A DNA stretch of 64,000 nucleotides from Prorocentrum cordatum. Taxonomy: Eukaryota; Sar; Dinophyceae; Prorocentrales; Prorocentraceae. A model generated the notes under the pieces. The model searched no databases and had not been told where the DNA came from. It saw only the letters and a list, made by a program, of their open reading frames with translations. The stretch covers positions 236,812 to 300,811 of the forward strand of contig CAUYUJ010004780.1 in assembly GCA_963575745.1 (NCBI GenBank). The letters are read 5' to 3'. Positions 37,540 through 48,561 of this stretch are shown here, piece by piece (position 1 is the stretch's first letter; every line of letters begins with the position of its first letter). The translations under genes and the position numbers were made by a program.

Positions 37540-38054
37540 GCCTGCCGCAAGCGCACCTCCAGGCGCTGCGGGTGCGGGTGCGGCCAGGGCCGCCGCTAGG
37601 CCAGCCACACCTCCGGCAGCTCCGCCTCCGACGGCCCCGACAGCTCCGGCAGCGGGCATCGGCATTCCAGCGAAACCTGCACGGCCGACTACGTTCACCG
37701 CGAAGCCTGGGCGCAACGGCAAGCCAAGGCGAACTGCAGCAGCATCTCGAAGTCCCTGCATCGCCGCAGGCAGCGGCACATTCCGAAACCTGTGCACGTG
37801 ATCAGCTCCGATGGGTCCAGCGTCCCGGCCGAGCGCCCCGCCCTCCAAGATCGCGAACTCCTGGATGTCGCCTCCTGCTGACAGATCCTCTTCGTATTGA
37901 TCACTGTCCGGGGTTAGAATGCTGATGATCGGCTGGGCCCCAGGAGGAATCACGAGGATGATCCTTTCATGCCAGATCCGAGGCCCACCCACTCCGTAAG
38001 GTACGGCGATCACGTCGCCCTCCTGCAAGCCCACGTGGGCCAAGGGATTCGCCA

Positions 38055-38429
38055 TCAGCTCACACGGTGAGCCGCCTGACTGCGGCTGCGAAATCGAGCG
38101 GCCTGCTCACGGGCGATGTCCTCGATCGAAGGGGGGATGCCTATCTTGGGCGCGTCGCCAGCGCTAGCCTTCCGGTCGTAGCGGCGCCCAGCCGCGAAGC
38201 CGGCCGCGCCCACGAGGCCCAGGCCGAGCACGAACCACACCCAAGGGAACGGGCAGCTGCACTCCGCGTGCACCAGCTCCTTCGCAGCCTCACCTGGGCC
38301 GCACACCAGCTGGGGCGAGCAGTAGCAGTCGGGGCAGGGCGGCGGCGGCCGCGACAGCCCCCAGACCACGGCAGCCGTCTGCGCCGCCCGCGCTACCTCA
38401 GCCGTTAAGGCCTCGGCCAGCGCCTGCAT
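38055..38429 (-). CDS. Small single-pass membrane protein of the recombinase element
   Basis: ATG at 38429, 124 residues; the frame stays open up to the A1 repeat. The N-terminal part is Ala-rich. It is followed by a Cys-rich stretch (CPDCYCSPQLVCGPG, then ECSC), one hydrophobic segment (WVWFVLGLGLVGAAGFAAG) and a positively charged cytoplasmic-like tail. The stop overlaps the next start as TGATG. I do not recognise a named family. Position and size suggest a structural or envelope-like accessory protein, which is inference. Confidence 0.6.
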   Translation of the reverse strand: MQALAEALTAEVARAAQTAAVVWGLSRPPPPCPDCYCSPQLVCGPGEAAKELVHAECSCPFPWVWFVLGLGLVGAAGFAAGRRYDRKASAGDAPKIGIPPSIEDIAREQAARFRSRSQAAHRVS

Positions 38430-38464
38430 GCGCGCGCGGGGCTCTGGGACCGACCACCCCCTCA

Positions 38465-38568
38465 AGAGCTTGAGCCGCGTGCCACGGATAGCACACGGGA
38501 CTGTGAATTCTCACATGCGGCATCCTTGCGGCCAGACCCTCCTGTGCTTACAAATCTAAAATCATACA
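38465..38568 (-). repeat. Split direct repeat A1
   Basis: 104 bp, matching 31939-32042 with two differences seen near the outer end. In element sense it contains TCCGTGGCACGCGGCTCAAG (38469-38488), resembling the spliced leader at both ends. Confidence 0.9.
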
Positions 38569-39009
38569 TTTTGCAAAACCAGCGTTTCGCTCGAAACGTC
38601 TTCAACAAATTATGAAAGACAAGCATTTCGCTCGAGACATCCTGCCAAAATTCAAAGACATCCCGCAAAACAAACGAATTAGTCGAGACATCCTCGAAAT
38701 TCCTGCGCGCGGGACGCCGCACGCGCGAAACATCATCGGAATTCCTGCGCGCGGGACGCTTTTCCGCGTCGCTGTCGGCTCTGCAAAACCAGCGTTTCGC
38801 TCGAGACATCCTCAACAAATTCTGAAAACAAGCGTTTCGCTCGAGACATCCCCAACTCTGCAAAACCAGCGTTCCGCTCGAGACATCCTCAACAAATTCT
38901 AAAAAACAAGCGTTTCGCTAAGGACATCCTCGAACATTACACTACACCCGCGCTCCCAGGGCCACGATCCCTCGTAAATTACGCTACGTCAGCGCTCCCA
39001 GGGCCACGA
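38569..39009. repeat. Family A repeat, right flank of the recombinase element
   Basis: GAGACATCC units, then two copies of GCGCTCCCAGGGCCACGATC at about 38950 and 38990. Confidence 0.8.
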
Positions 39010-39225
39010 TCCCTCGTAAGGGCTCCTGGGCCCTCCTGGGTCTTCCTTGGACCTCTTGGGCCCTCCTGGGCTCTCCTGGAGCCTCCTGGAGCTTCTCCTG
39101 GGCCCTCCTTGGGCCCCCTGGTGCCTCTTGGAGCCTCCTGGGTCCTCCTGGGCCCTCCTGGGCTCTCCTGGGCCCTCCTGGGCTCTCCTGGGCTCTCCTG
39201 GAGCCTCCTGGGCCCTCCTGGGCGA
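39010..39225. repeat. CCTCCTGGG / CTCTCCTGG short-period minisatellite
   Basis: Roughly 9-15 bp units of GGGCCCTCCTGGGCTCTCCTGG type. Minus-strand frames appear collagen-like (GGPRRAQEGPG), but that is the repeat. Confidence 0.92.
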
Positions 39226-39515
39226 AGTCAAGGTCCGAAAACACATGGGACTTGCCACATTTCTGAAATTCGGTGCCACCCCTCACGCAGGTCGGCGGGG
39301 TCAGGATCCGAAAACACAGGGGATTTGCCACATTTCTGGAATTCCGTGCCACCCCTCACGCAAATCGGCGGGGTCAGGGTCCAAAAACACAGGGGATTTG
39401 CCACATTTCTGGAATTCCGCGCCACCCCTCACGCAGATCGGCGGGGTCAGGGTCCAAAAACACATGGGATTTGCCACATTTCTGAAATTCGGTGCCACCC
39501 CTCACGCAGATCCGG
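39226..39515. repeat. 73-bp tandem repeat, four copies
   Basis: Period 73 bp measured from GGATTTGCCACATTTCTG at 39321, 39394 and 39467. Each unit contains GTGCCACCCCTCACGCAGATC and GGCGGGGTCAGG. Confidence 0.95.
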
Positions 39516-39777
39516 GATCCAAAAACATATGGGATTTCTGCTATTTCCGAACTTATGCAACTTCAAGAGTCCAAAACTCCGTTCCCAGCGCCGTTCCGGA
39601 GGCCGTGGCACCTCGTTATTCATCGAGCGAACGCGTTTACCTAGTTTTTTATCTTTAAAATCGATGTCGGAAAAAAGTGGACTTCACCTGTGAAATATCG
39701 AGGTTTCCTTAAAGGCAGTAAAATTCCAAGAACACGATCTGCGTGAGGGGTGGCGAAAATTGCCTTCGTCCTCATAA
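39516..39777. other. Unassigned sequence
   Basis: No gene or tandem structure seen beyond a degenerate last copy of the 73-bp unit at its left edge. Confidence 0.5.
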
Positions 39778-40215
39778 TTTTAATTCGCCGGCCCCCTTCG
39801 ACCTCGTAATTTATCGCACAAGAAATTCGCCAGCCCCCTTCAAATAAAAACCAGGGGGTAAACCCACTAAAAGAGAACCCTGGGCCCAGGCCCTTTCCGG
39901 GAAAAAACAAGCGTTTCGCTCGAGACATCCTCAAATTTAATTCGCCAGCCCTACGCGACCTCGTTATTTATCACAAAAGAAATTCGCCGGCCCTACAGCC
40001 GTCAAAACGGGGGGGAAACCTAGTTAGAGAGAACCCTGGGCGTACGCCCTTTCCGGGAACAAGCTTTTCGCCTGAGACATCCTCAAATTTTGATCCGCCG
40101 GCCCACCTCGACCTCGATATTTATCAAGGAAAGAAGCCGCCGGCCCACCTCAATTGAGGCACCAGGGACAAATTTACAAACTAAAAGAGAACCCTGGGCC
40201 TACGCCCTTTCCGGG
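39778..40215. repeat. Family D repeat, three copies
   Basis: Three diverged units with AATTCGCCGGCCC, AAAACCAGGGGGTAAAC, CTAAAAGAGAACCCTGGGC and CCTTTCCGGGAAA, separated by short family A pieces. Confidence 0.85.
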
Positions 40216-40629
40216 AAACATGATCGACCCACGAACCCGGAAAGGAATGTAGAAATGTAACGCATGGCAACGTTTTCAAAGACACCTGATTGGGTGACGG
40301 GCAAGTGCAATGCTGATTGTATCGATCTTGATGTACCGTGCCGAGGGCTGTGCTGTGCTGCACCGTGCTGAATTGCGATGTGCCATGCCGCGGTTGTGCT
40401 CTATAGCGTTGTGGATCGAGTCTTCCTTTGCATCCGAGTCCTGACCGAACTGATCTGGATCTGAAGCTCGAGCTGCCTGAACACAAAGTAGCTGCCCCAG
40501 AGCTAATTGACAGGGGGACATGCCAGGAGAACGCGCCGCGAAACGTCCCAAGGGACGCGCCAGGCGACGTGCCAAGGGACGTGCCATGGGGTCGCACCGT
40601 AGGACGTGTCAAGGGGACGCGCTACGGGA
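40216..40629. repeat. Family C repeat
   Basis: Full family C unit starting CATGATCGACCCACGAACCC and ending in the GGGACGTGCCA minisatellite. Confidence 0.85.
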
Positions 40630-40798
40630 CATCCTCAAAATTCCTGCGCGCGGGACGCGGCACGCGCGAGACATCCTTGGAATTCCTGCGAGCGGGACAC
40701 GAAAACAAGCATTTCGCCTGAGACATCCGCCCCCGCTCGAGACATCCCCAAATTTGGCAAAACCAGCGTTTCGCTCCAGACATCCTCAACAAATTATG
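40630..40798. repeat. Family A repeat (short)
   Basis: Four GAGACATCC units joining two family C copies. Confidence 0.8.
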
Positions 40799-42445
40799 AA
40801 CATGATCGACCCACGAACCCGGAAAGGAATATAGAAATGTAAGGCATGGCAACTGTTCAAAGACACTTGATTGGGCGACGGGCAAATGCAATGCAGAATG
40901 TATCGATCTTAATGTACCATGCCGAAATCTGTGCTGTGCTGCGCCGTGCTGAACTGCGATGTGCCATACCGCGATTGTGCTCTAGACAGCGTTGTGGATC
41001 GAGTCTTCCTTAACATCCGAGTCCTGACCGCATTGATCTGGATCTTAAGCTCGAGCTGACTGAGCAGATGGTAGCTGCCCCAGAACCAATCGACAGAGGG
41101 GACATGCCAGGAGGACGCGCCGCGGAACGTCCCAAGGGACGCGCCAAGCGACGTGCCAGGGGACGTGCCATGGGCACGCACCGCGTGACGTGCCAAGCGG
41201 ACGCGCTACGGAACGTGCCAATGGACGTGCCGCGGGACGTGCCAGGGGGCGCGCCACGCGACGTGCCAGGGGGACTCGCCAAGGGACGCCCCAGGAAACG
41301 TGCCAAGTTGCAATGCTGAGTGTATCGATCTTGATGTACCATGCCGAAATCTGTGCTGTGCTGCGCCGTGCTGAACTGCGATGTGCCATGCCGCGATTGT
41401 ACTCTAGATAGCGTTGTGGATCGAGTCCTCTTTGCATCCGAGTCCTGAAACACATAGTAGCTGCCCCAGAACTAATCGACAGGGGGACATGCCAGGAGGA
41501 CGCGCCGCAGAACATCCCAAAGGACACGCCAAGCGACGTGCTAGGGGACGTGCCATGGGCACGCACCGCGGGACGTGCCAAGGAGACGCGCTACGGAACG
41601 TGCCAATGGACGTGCCGCGGGACGTGCCAGGGGACGCGCCACGCGACGTGCCAGGGGGACTCGCCAAGGGACGCCCCACGGAACGTGCCAAGTTGCAATG
41701 CTGAGTGTATCGATCTTGATGTACCATGCCGAAATCTGTGCTGTGCTGCGCCGTGCTGAACTGCGATGTGCCATGCCGCGATTGTGCTCTAGATAGCGTT
41801 GTGGATCGAGTCCTCTTTGCATCCGAGTCCTGACCGAACTGATCTGGATCTTAAGCTCGAGCTGCCTGAACACATAGTAGCTGCCCCAGAACTAATCGAC
41901 AGGGGGACATGCCAGGAGGACGCGCCGCGGAACGTCCCAAAGGACACGCCAAGCGACGTGCCAGGGGACGTGCCATGGGCACGCACCGCGGGACGTGCCA
42001 AGGAGACGCGCTACGGAACGTGCCAATGGACGTGCCGCGGGACGTGCCAGGGGACGCGCCACGCGACGTGCCAGGGGGACTCGCCAAGGGACGCCCCACG
42101 GAACGTGCCAAGGAACGTGCCAAGTTGCAATGCTGAGTCTATCGATCTTGATGTACTGTGCCGAAGTCTGTGCTGTGCTGCGCCGTGCTGACTTGCGATG
42201 TGCCATGCCGCGATTGTGCTCTATAGCCTCGTGGATCGAGTCCTCCTCTGCATCCGAGTCCTGATCTGAATCTTAAGCTCGAGCTGCCTGAACACATAGT
42301 AGCTGCCCCAGAGCTAATTGACAAGGGGACATGCCAGGAGGACGCGCCGCGGAACGTCCCAAGGGACCCGCCAAGCGACGTGCCAGGGGACGTGCCACGG
42401 GCACGCACCGCGGGACGTGCCAAGGGGACGCGCTACGGAACGTGC
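40799..42445. repeat. Family C tandem array, four units of about 390-430 bp
   Basis: Four head-to-tail family C units with TGTATCGATCTTGATGTACC at about 40900, 41320, 41707 and 42138. Units two and three are nearly identical, and one unit lacks the GACCGAACTGATCTGGATCT phrase. The short-period GGGACGTGCCA tract makes up about half of each unit. Confidence 0.9.
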
Positions 42446-43439
42446 TGGGGACAAGCGTTTCGCTCGAGACATCCTGCCAACATCCTCAGAATTCCTGCGC
42501 GCGGGGCGCGGACGCGCGAGACTCCTGAAATTCTTGCGAGCGGGACGTGTAAACAAGCATTTCGCCTGAGACATCCTCTGAATTCTGAGGCCCCCCACGA
42601 GGCCCCCGCTCGAGACATCCCCCAATTTTGCAAAACCAGCGGTTCGCTCGAAACGTCTTCAACAAATTATGAAAGACAAGCATTTCGCTCGAGACATCCT
42701 GCCAAAATTCAAGGAAATCCTAGCAAAACAAACGAATTAGTCGAGACATCCTCGAAATTCCTGCGCGCGGGACGCGGCACGCGCGAAACATCATCGGAAT
42801 TCCGGCGCGCGGGGCGCTTTTCCGCGTCGCGGTCGGCTCTGCAAAACCAGCGTTTCGCTCGAGACATCCTCAACAAATTCTGAAAACAAGCGTTTCGCTC
42901 GAGACATCCCCAACTCTGCAAAACCAGCGTTTCGCTCGAGACATCCTCAACAAATTCTGAAAAACAAGCGTTTCGCTAGGGACATCCTCAATTTTTAATT
43001 CGCCGGCCCTACGCGACCTCGTTATTTATCGCAAAAAAAAATTGCCGGCCCTACAGCCGTCAAAACCGGGGGGAAACCAACTAAAAGAGAACCCTGGGCT
43101 CAGGCCCTTTCCGGGAAAAACAAGCGTTTCGCTCGAGACATCCTGCCAAAATTCTAAGACGTCCTGACAAAACAAGCGAATTAGTCGAGACATCCTTGAA
43201 ATTCCTGCGCGCGGGACGCGGCCCGCGCGAGACATCCTTGGAATTCCTGCGAGCGGGACACGAAAACAAGCATTTCGCCTGAGACATCCTCTGAATTCTG
43301 GCTCCCACGAAGCCCCCGCTCGAGACATCCCAAAATTTTGCAAAACCAGCGTTTCGCTCCAGACATCCTCAACAAATTATGAAAAACAAGCGTTTCGCTC
43401 GAGACATCCTGCCAAAATCCTAAGAAATCCTGACAAAAA
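42446..43439. repeat. Family A arrays with one family D unit
   Basis: Family A at 42446-42985, family D at 42985-43120, family A at 43122-43439. Confidence 0.85.
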
Positions 43440-44818
43440 CATGATGGACCCACGAACCCGGAAAGGGATAAAGACATGTGCAGCATGGTCACGTTTTCAC
43501 GATACCCAACTGGGCGACATCTCACGAAACATCCCACGAGACACCCCGCGAAACATCCCACGAGACACCTCACGAAACATTCCACGAGACACCTCACGAA
43601 ACATTCCACGAGACACCCGAAACATTCCACGAGACACCCCACGAACAGGCAACCACTCAACCAGACACCCCACGAAACATTCCACGGGGGTGCGACTGGG
43701 TGTGGTCGTGCTGGGGTGTGGTCGTGCTGGGGTGGTCGTGCTGGGGAGTGGTCGTGCGTGCTGGGGTGTGGTCGTGCTGGGGGGTGGTCGTGCTGGGGGG
43801 GTGGTCGTGCTGGGGGGTGGTCGTGCTGGGGGGGTGGTCGTGCTGGGGCGTGGTCGTGCCACCCCGCGAAACATCCCACGAGACACCTCACGAAACATTC
43901 CACGAGACACCTCACGAAACATTCCACGAGACACCCCGTGAAACATTCCACGAGACACCCCACGAACAGGCAACCACTCAACCAGACACGCCACGAAACA
44001 TTCCACGGGGGTGCGACTGGGTGTGGTCGTGCTGGGGTGTGGTCGTGCTGGGGTGTGGTCGTGCTGGGGAGTGGTCGTGCTGGGGTGTGGTCGTGCTGGG
44101 GGGTGGTCGTGCTGGGGGGTGGTCGTGCTGGGGGGGTGGTCGTGCTGGGGGGTGGTCGTGCTGGGGCGTGGTCGTGCTGGGGCGTGGTCGTGCTGGGGCG
44201 TGGTCGTGCTGTGGTGAGGTCGTGCTGGGGTGTGGTCGTGCTGGGGTGTGGTCTTGCTGGGGTAGGGTCGTGCTGGGGTCGGGTCGTGCTGGGGTGTGGT
44301 CGTGCTGGGGTATGGTCGTGCTGGGGTGGGGTCGTGCTGGGGTGGGGTCGTGCTGGGGTCTGGTCGTGCTGGGGTGTGGTCGTGCTGGGGTATGGTCGTG
44401 CTAGGGTGGGGTCGTGCATTTCGCTCGAGACATCCTGCCAAAATTCCAGGAAATCGTACAAAAACAAACAAATTAGTCGAGACATCATCGAAATTCCTTC
44501 GCGCGGGGCGCTTTTCCGCGTCGCGGTCGGCTCTGCAAAACAAGCGTTTCGCTCGAGACATCCTCGGCAAACTCTGCGGAGCAAGCGTTTCGCTCGAGAC
44601 ATCCTCAACACACGAAAAAGTGGCCCGCACCCTGTGATTTATCGATCGGGATTTCAAAAACAAGCGTTTCGCTCGAGACATCCTCAAATTTTAATTCGCC
44701 GGCCTCCTTCGACCTCGTTATTTATCAGGGAAAAAATTCGCCGGCCTCCTTCAAGTTGGCACCGGGGGACAGGTTTACCAACTAAAAGAGAACCCTGGGC
44801 TCGAGCCCTTTCCGGGAA
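43440..44818. repeat. Composite satellite block 2
   Basis: Leader at 43440, 24-bp array (43520-43690), 16-bp array (43695-43860), a second 24-bp array entered without a leader (43860-44010), 16-bp array (44005-44418), family A (44410-44690), family D (44688-44818). Near-identical in order and sequence to block 1. Confidence 0.87.
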
Positions 44819-45490
44819 AAACGAATTAGTCGAGACATCCTCGAAATTCCTGCGCGCGGGACGCGGCACGCGCGAGACATCCTCGGAATTCATGCGCGCG
44901 GGGCACTTTTCCGCGTCGCGGTCGGGGTTCCAGACATCGTTATTTGTCGAGGATTCAGCGAGAAACGCTGCGTACCTGGTTTTTTACGAAGGAAAACGGG
45001 GGTCTGCGGAAACCGTTTTTATTGAGGATCCAAGATGGGGGGCGCACTTTCCTCTAGCGGGCACGCACGAAACGCACTTTTTCAACATGATCGACCCACG
45101 AACCCGGAAAGGAATGTAGAAATGTAACGCATGGCAACGTTTTCAAAGACACCTGATTGGGTGACGGGCAAGTGCAATGCTGATTGTATCGATCTTGATG
45201 TATCGTGCCGAGGGCTGTGTTGTGCTGCACCGTGCTGAATTGCGATGTGCCATGCCGCGGTTGTGCTCTATAGCGTCGTGGATCGAGTCTTCCTTTGCAT
45301 CCGAGTCCTGACCGAACTGATCTGGATCTGAAGCTCGAGCTGCCTGAACACATAGTAGCTGCCCCAGAGCTAATTGACAGGGGGACATGCCAGGAGGACG
45401 CGCCGCGAAACGTCCCAAGGGACGCGCCAGGCGACGTGCCAAGGGACGTGCCATGGGGTCGCACCGTAGGACGTGCCAAGGGGACGCGCT
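44819..45490. repeat. Families A, E and C in series
   Basis: Family A 44820-44915, family E 44916-45083 (with GAAGGAAAACGGGGGTCTGC, an empty-site counterpart of the element 2 target), family C 45084-45490. Confidence 0.82.
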
Positions 45491-46255
45491 ACGGGACATC
45501 CTCAAAATTCCTGCGCGCGGGACGCGGCACGCGCGAGACATCCTTGGAATTCCTGCGAGCGGGACACGAAAACAAGCATTTCGCCTGAGACATCCTTTGA
45601 ATTCTGGCCCCCCACGAAGCCCCCGCTCGAGACATCCCAAATTTTTGCAAAACCAGCGTTTCGATTGAGACATCCTCAACAAATTATGAACAACAAGCGT
45701 TTCGCTCGAGACATCCTGCCAAAATTCTAAGACATCCTGACAATACAAGCGAATTAGTCGAGACATCCTCAAAATTCCTGCGAGCGGGACGCGGCCCGCG
45801 CGAGACATCCTTGGAATTCCTGCGAGCGGGACGCGAAAACAAACATTTCGCCTTAGACATCCCCGGGTCGAGACATCCCCAAATTTTGCAAAACCAGCGT
45901 TTCGCTCGAGACATCCTCAACCAGTTAAGAAAAACAAGCGTTTCGCCCGAGACATCCTGCCAAAATTCTAAGACGTCCTGACAAAACAAGCGAATTAGTC
46001 GAGACATCCTCGAAATTCCTGCGCGCGGGACGCGGCACGCGCGAGACATCCTCGGAATTCCTGCGCGCGGGGCGCTTTTCCGCGTCGCGGTCGGGGCTCC
46101 AGACATCGTTATTCGTCGAGGATTCAGCGAAAAACGCTCCGTACCTTGTTTTTTACGAAGGAAGACGTGGGTCTGCGGACCCCGTTTTTTGTCGAGGATC
46201 AGAGATGGGGGGCGCACTTTCCTCGAGCGGGCACGCACGAAACGCACTTTTCAAA
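45491..46255. repeat. Family A array followed by family E
   Basis: GAGACATCC units to about 46075, then a family E unit to 46255. Confidence 0.85.
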
Positions 46256-46319
46256 ATTACCCTGGCGATGGACCCAACCATATGCAGTTACGAGTGCCGC
46301 ATAGCAGGTTGAACGAATG

Positions 46320-46910
46320 AGAGGGAGCTCCCTATGGGGCCACGAAACGTGTGAGGGGTGTGCCGAAATGGGTGCGGAGCCGCCATGCGGACGCAGCCAC
46401 TGGGGCCCTCGGTGGAGCTCCCTATGGGGCCACGAAACGTGTGAGGGGTGTGCCGAAATGGGTGCGGTGCCGCCATGCGGACGCAGCCAGTGGGGCCCTC
46501 GGTGGGGCTCCCTATGGGGCCACGAAACGTGTGAGGGGTGTGCCGACGTGGGTGCGGTGCCGCCATGCGGACGCAGCCACTGGGACCCTCGGTGGAGCTC
46601 CCTATTGGGCCACGAAACGTGTGAGGGGTGTGCCGAAATGGGTGCGGAGCCGCCATGCGGACGCAGCCACTGGGGCCCTCGGTGGAGCTCCCTATGGGGC
46701 CACGAAACGTGTGAGATCGTGTGAGGGGTGTGCCGAAATGGGTGCGGAGCCGCCATGCGGACGCAGTCACTGGGGCCCTCGGTGGAGCTCCCTATGCGGC
46801 CACGAAACGTGTGAGGGGTGTGCCGAAATGGGTGCGGTGCCGCCATGTGGACGCGGCCACTGGGGCCTTCGGTGGGGCTCCCTATGGGGCCACGAAACGT
46901 GTGAGGGGTG
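46320..46910. repeat. 90-bp tandem satellite, about seven copies
   Basis: Period 90 bp from GAGCTCCCTATGGGGCCACG at 46325 and 46415. Each unit also contains GTGTGAGGGGTGTGCCGAAA and GGAGCCGCCATGCGGACGC. One copy is interrupted near 46715 by a short duplication. The period is a multiple of three, so long frames occur on both strands without evidence of a gene. Confidence 0.95.
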
Positions 46911-47124
46911 GGAGGAGGGAGGAGGGAGGAGGCGGAGGAGGAGGAAGGAAGGAAGGAGAGGAGACGCGGGGCACCGTCTCTTCAAAACGAGGACCCACCA
47001 CCACAGGATGGTTGGGAACAATTCAGCACTTTACCTCGTTATTTACGCAGAATAATGTCGCCGGCCCTCTTCAAGTCAAAACCGGGGGTAAACGCCCTTT
47101 CCGGGCCCACGCCCTTTCCGGGAA
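46911..47124. other. Polypurine tract, short unique stretch and family D unit
   Basis: GGAGGA tract at 46910-46955, about 60 bp unassigned, then family D from 47025. Confidence 0.7.
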
Positions 47125-48535
47125 AAACATGATGGACCCACGAACCCGGAAAGGGATAAAGACATGTGCAGCATGGTCACGTTTTCACGATACCCAACTG
47201 GGCGACATCTCACGAAACATCCCACGAGACACCCCGCGAAACATCCCACGAGACACCTCACGAAACATTCCACGAGACACCTCACGAAACATTCCACGAG
47301 ACACCCTTTGAAACATTCCACGAGACACCCCACGAACAGGCAACCACTCAACCAGACACGCCACGAAACATTCCACGGGGGTGCGTGGTCGTGCTGGGGT
47401 GTGGTCGTGCTGGGGTGTGGTCGTGCTGGGGAGTGGTCGTGCTGGGGTGTGGTCGTGCTGGGGTGTGGTCGTGCTGGGGGGTGGTTCGTGCTGGGGGGGT
47501 GGTCGTGCTGGGGGGTGGTCGTGCTGGGGGGGTGGGTGCTGGGGCTGGTCGTGCACCCGCGAAACATCCACGAGACACCTCACGAAACATTCCACGAGAC
47601 ACCTCACGAAACATTCCACAGAGACCCCTTTGAAACATTCCACGAGACACCCCACGAACAGGCAACCACTCAACCAGACACGCCACGAAACATTCCACGG
47701 GGGTGCGACTGGGTGTGGTCGTGCTGGGGTGTGGTCGTGCTGGGGTGTGGTCGTGCTGGGGAGTGGTCGTGCTGGGGTGTGGTCGTGCTGGGTGTGGTCG
47801 TGCTGGGGGGTGGTCGTGCTGGGGGTGGTCGTGCTGGGGTGTGGTCGTGCTGGGGTGTGGTCGGGGGCGTGGTCGTGCTGGGGCGTGGTCGTGCTGGGGC
47901 GTGGTCGTGCTGGGGTGTGGTCGTGCTGTGGTGAGGTCGTGCTGGGGTGTGGTCGTGCTGGGGTGTGGTCTTGCTGGGGTAGGGTCGTGCTGGGGTCGGG
48001 TCGTGCTGGGGTGTGGTCGTGCTGGGGTATGGTCGTGCTGGGGTGGGGTCGTGCTGGGGTGGGGTCGTGCTGGGGTCTGGTCGTGCTGGGGTGTGGTCGT
48101 GCTGGGGTATGGTCGTGCTAGGGTGGGGTCGTGCATTTCGCTCGAGACATCCTGCCAAAATTCCAGGAAATCGTACAAAAACAACAAATTAGTCGAAACA
48201 TCATCGAAATTCCTTCGCGCGGGGCGCTTTTCCGCGTCGCGGTCGGCTCTGCAAAACAAGCGTTTCGCTCGAGACATCCTCGGCAAACTCTGCGGAGCAA
48301 GCGTTTCGCTCGAGACATCCTCAACACACGAAAAAGTGGCCCGCACCCTGTGATTTATCGATCGGGATTTCAAAAACAAGCGTTTCGCTCGAGACATCCT
48401 CAAATTTTAATTCGCCGGCCTCCTTCGACCTCGTTATTTATCAGGGAAAAAATTCGCCGGCCTCCTTCAAGTTGGCACCGGGGGACAGGTTTACCCACTA
48501 AAAGAGAACCCTGGGCCCACGCCCTTTCCGGGAAC
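47125..48535. repeat. Composite satellite block 3
   Basis: Leader, 24-bp array (47200-47385), 16-bp array (47380-47560), 24-bp array (47560-47700), 16-bp array (47705-48135), family A (48135-48410), family D (48410-48535). Confidence 0.87.
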
Positions 48536-48561
48536 AAACCCAAACGAAAACGCCTCCGAAC

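Larger units (their letters stand above)
36631..38055 (-). pseudogene. Conserved Gag-position protein of the recombinase element, with two in-frame TAGs
   Basis: ATG at 38055, overlapping the previous stop by one base (TGATG). The same frame continues past a TAG at 37465-37467 and another at 36745-36747 to a TGA at 36631. The three pieces read as one protein. The first carries GGPRIWHERIILVIPPG and ILTPDSDQYEEDLS. The second is a Pro/Ala-rich linker then GRHMRFRTEAKLSSSDVGVDEHERACRMLE. The third is the basic helix KEFQIAEERRKAREERALAKK. I recall this combination upstream of RT in other dinoflagellate elements. Its function is unknown and a Gag-like role is inferred. The first TAG lies inside a perfect inverted repeat. 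Confidence 0.65.
31781..38568 (-). mobile_element. DIRS/Ngaro-type tyrosine-recombinase retrotransposon with split direct repeats
   Basis: On the minus strand the order is A1 (38465-38568), ORFs, B1 (32041-32180), A2 (31939-32042), B2 (31781-31892). This A1-ORFs-B1-A2-B2 arrangement is the split-direct-repeat form known for Ngaro and PAT-like elements. The coding content agrees: RT with YVDN, RNase H, and a tyrosine recombinase instead of a DDE integrase. No target duplication is seen, as expected for recombinase integration. Several frameshifts and stops mark the copy as decayed: in-frame TAGs at 37465 and 36745, a 13-bp duplication at 35911-35936, and register changes near 34440, 33217 and 33014. 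Confidence 0.9.

Noticed and set aside
38989-39352. Collagen-like frame on the minus strand
   Set aside because: It follows exactly the CCTCCTGGG minisatellite and has no other coding feature.
40181-42625. Arg/Ala/Pro-rich frames such as 41045-41581 and 41799-42191
   Set aside because: They arise from the GGGACGTGCCA minisatellite of family C on both strands in several registers.
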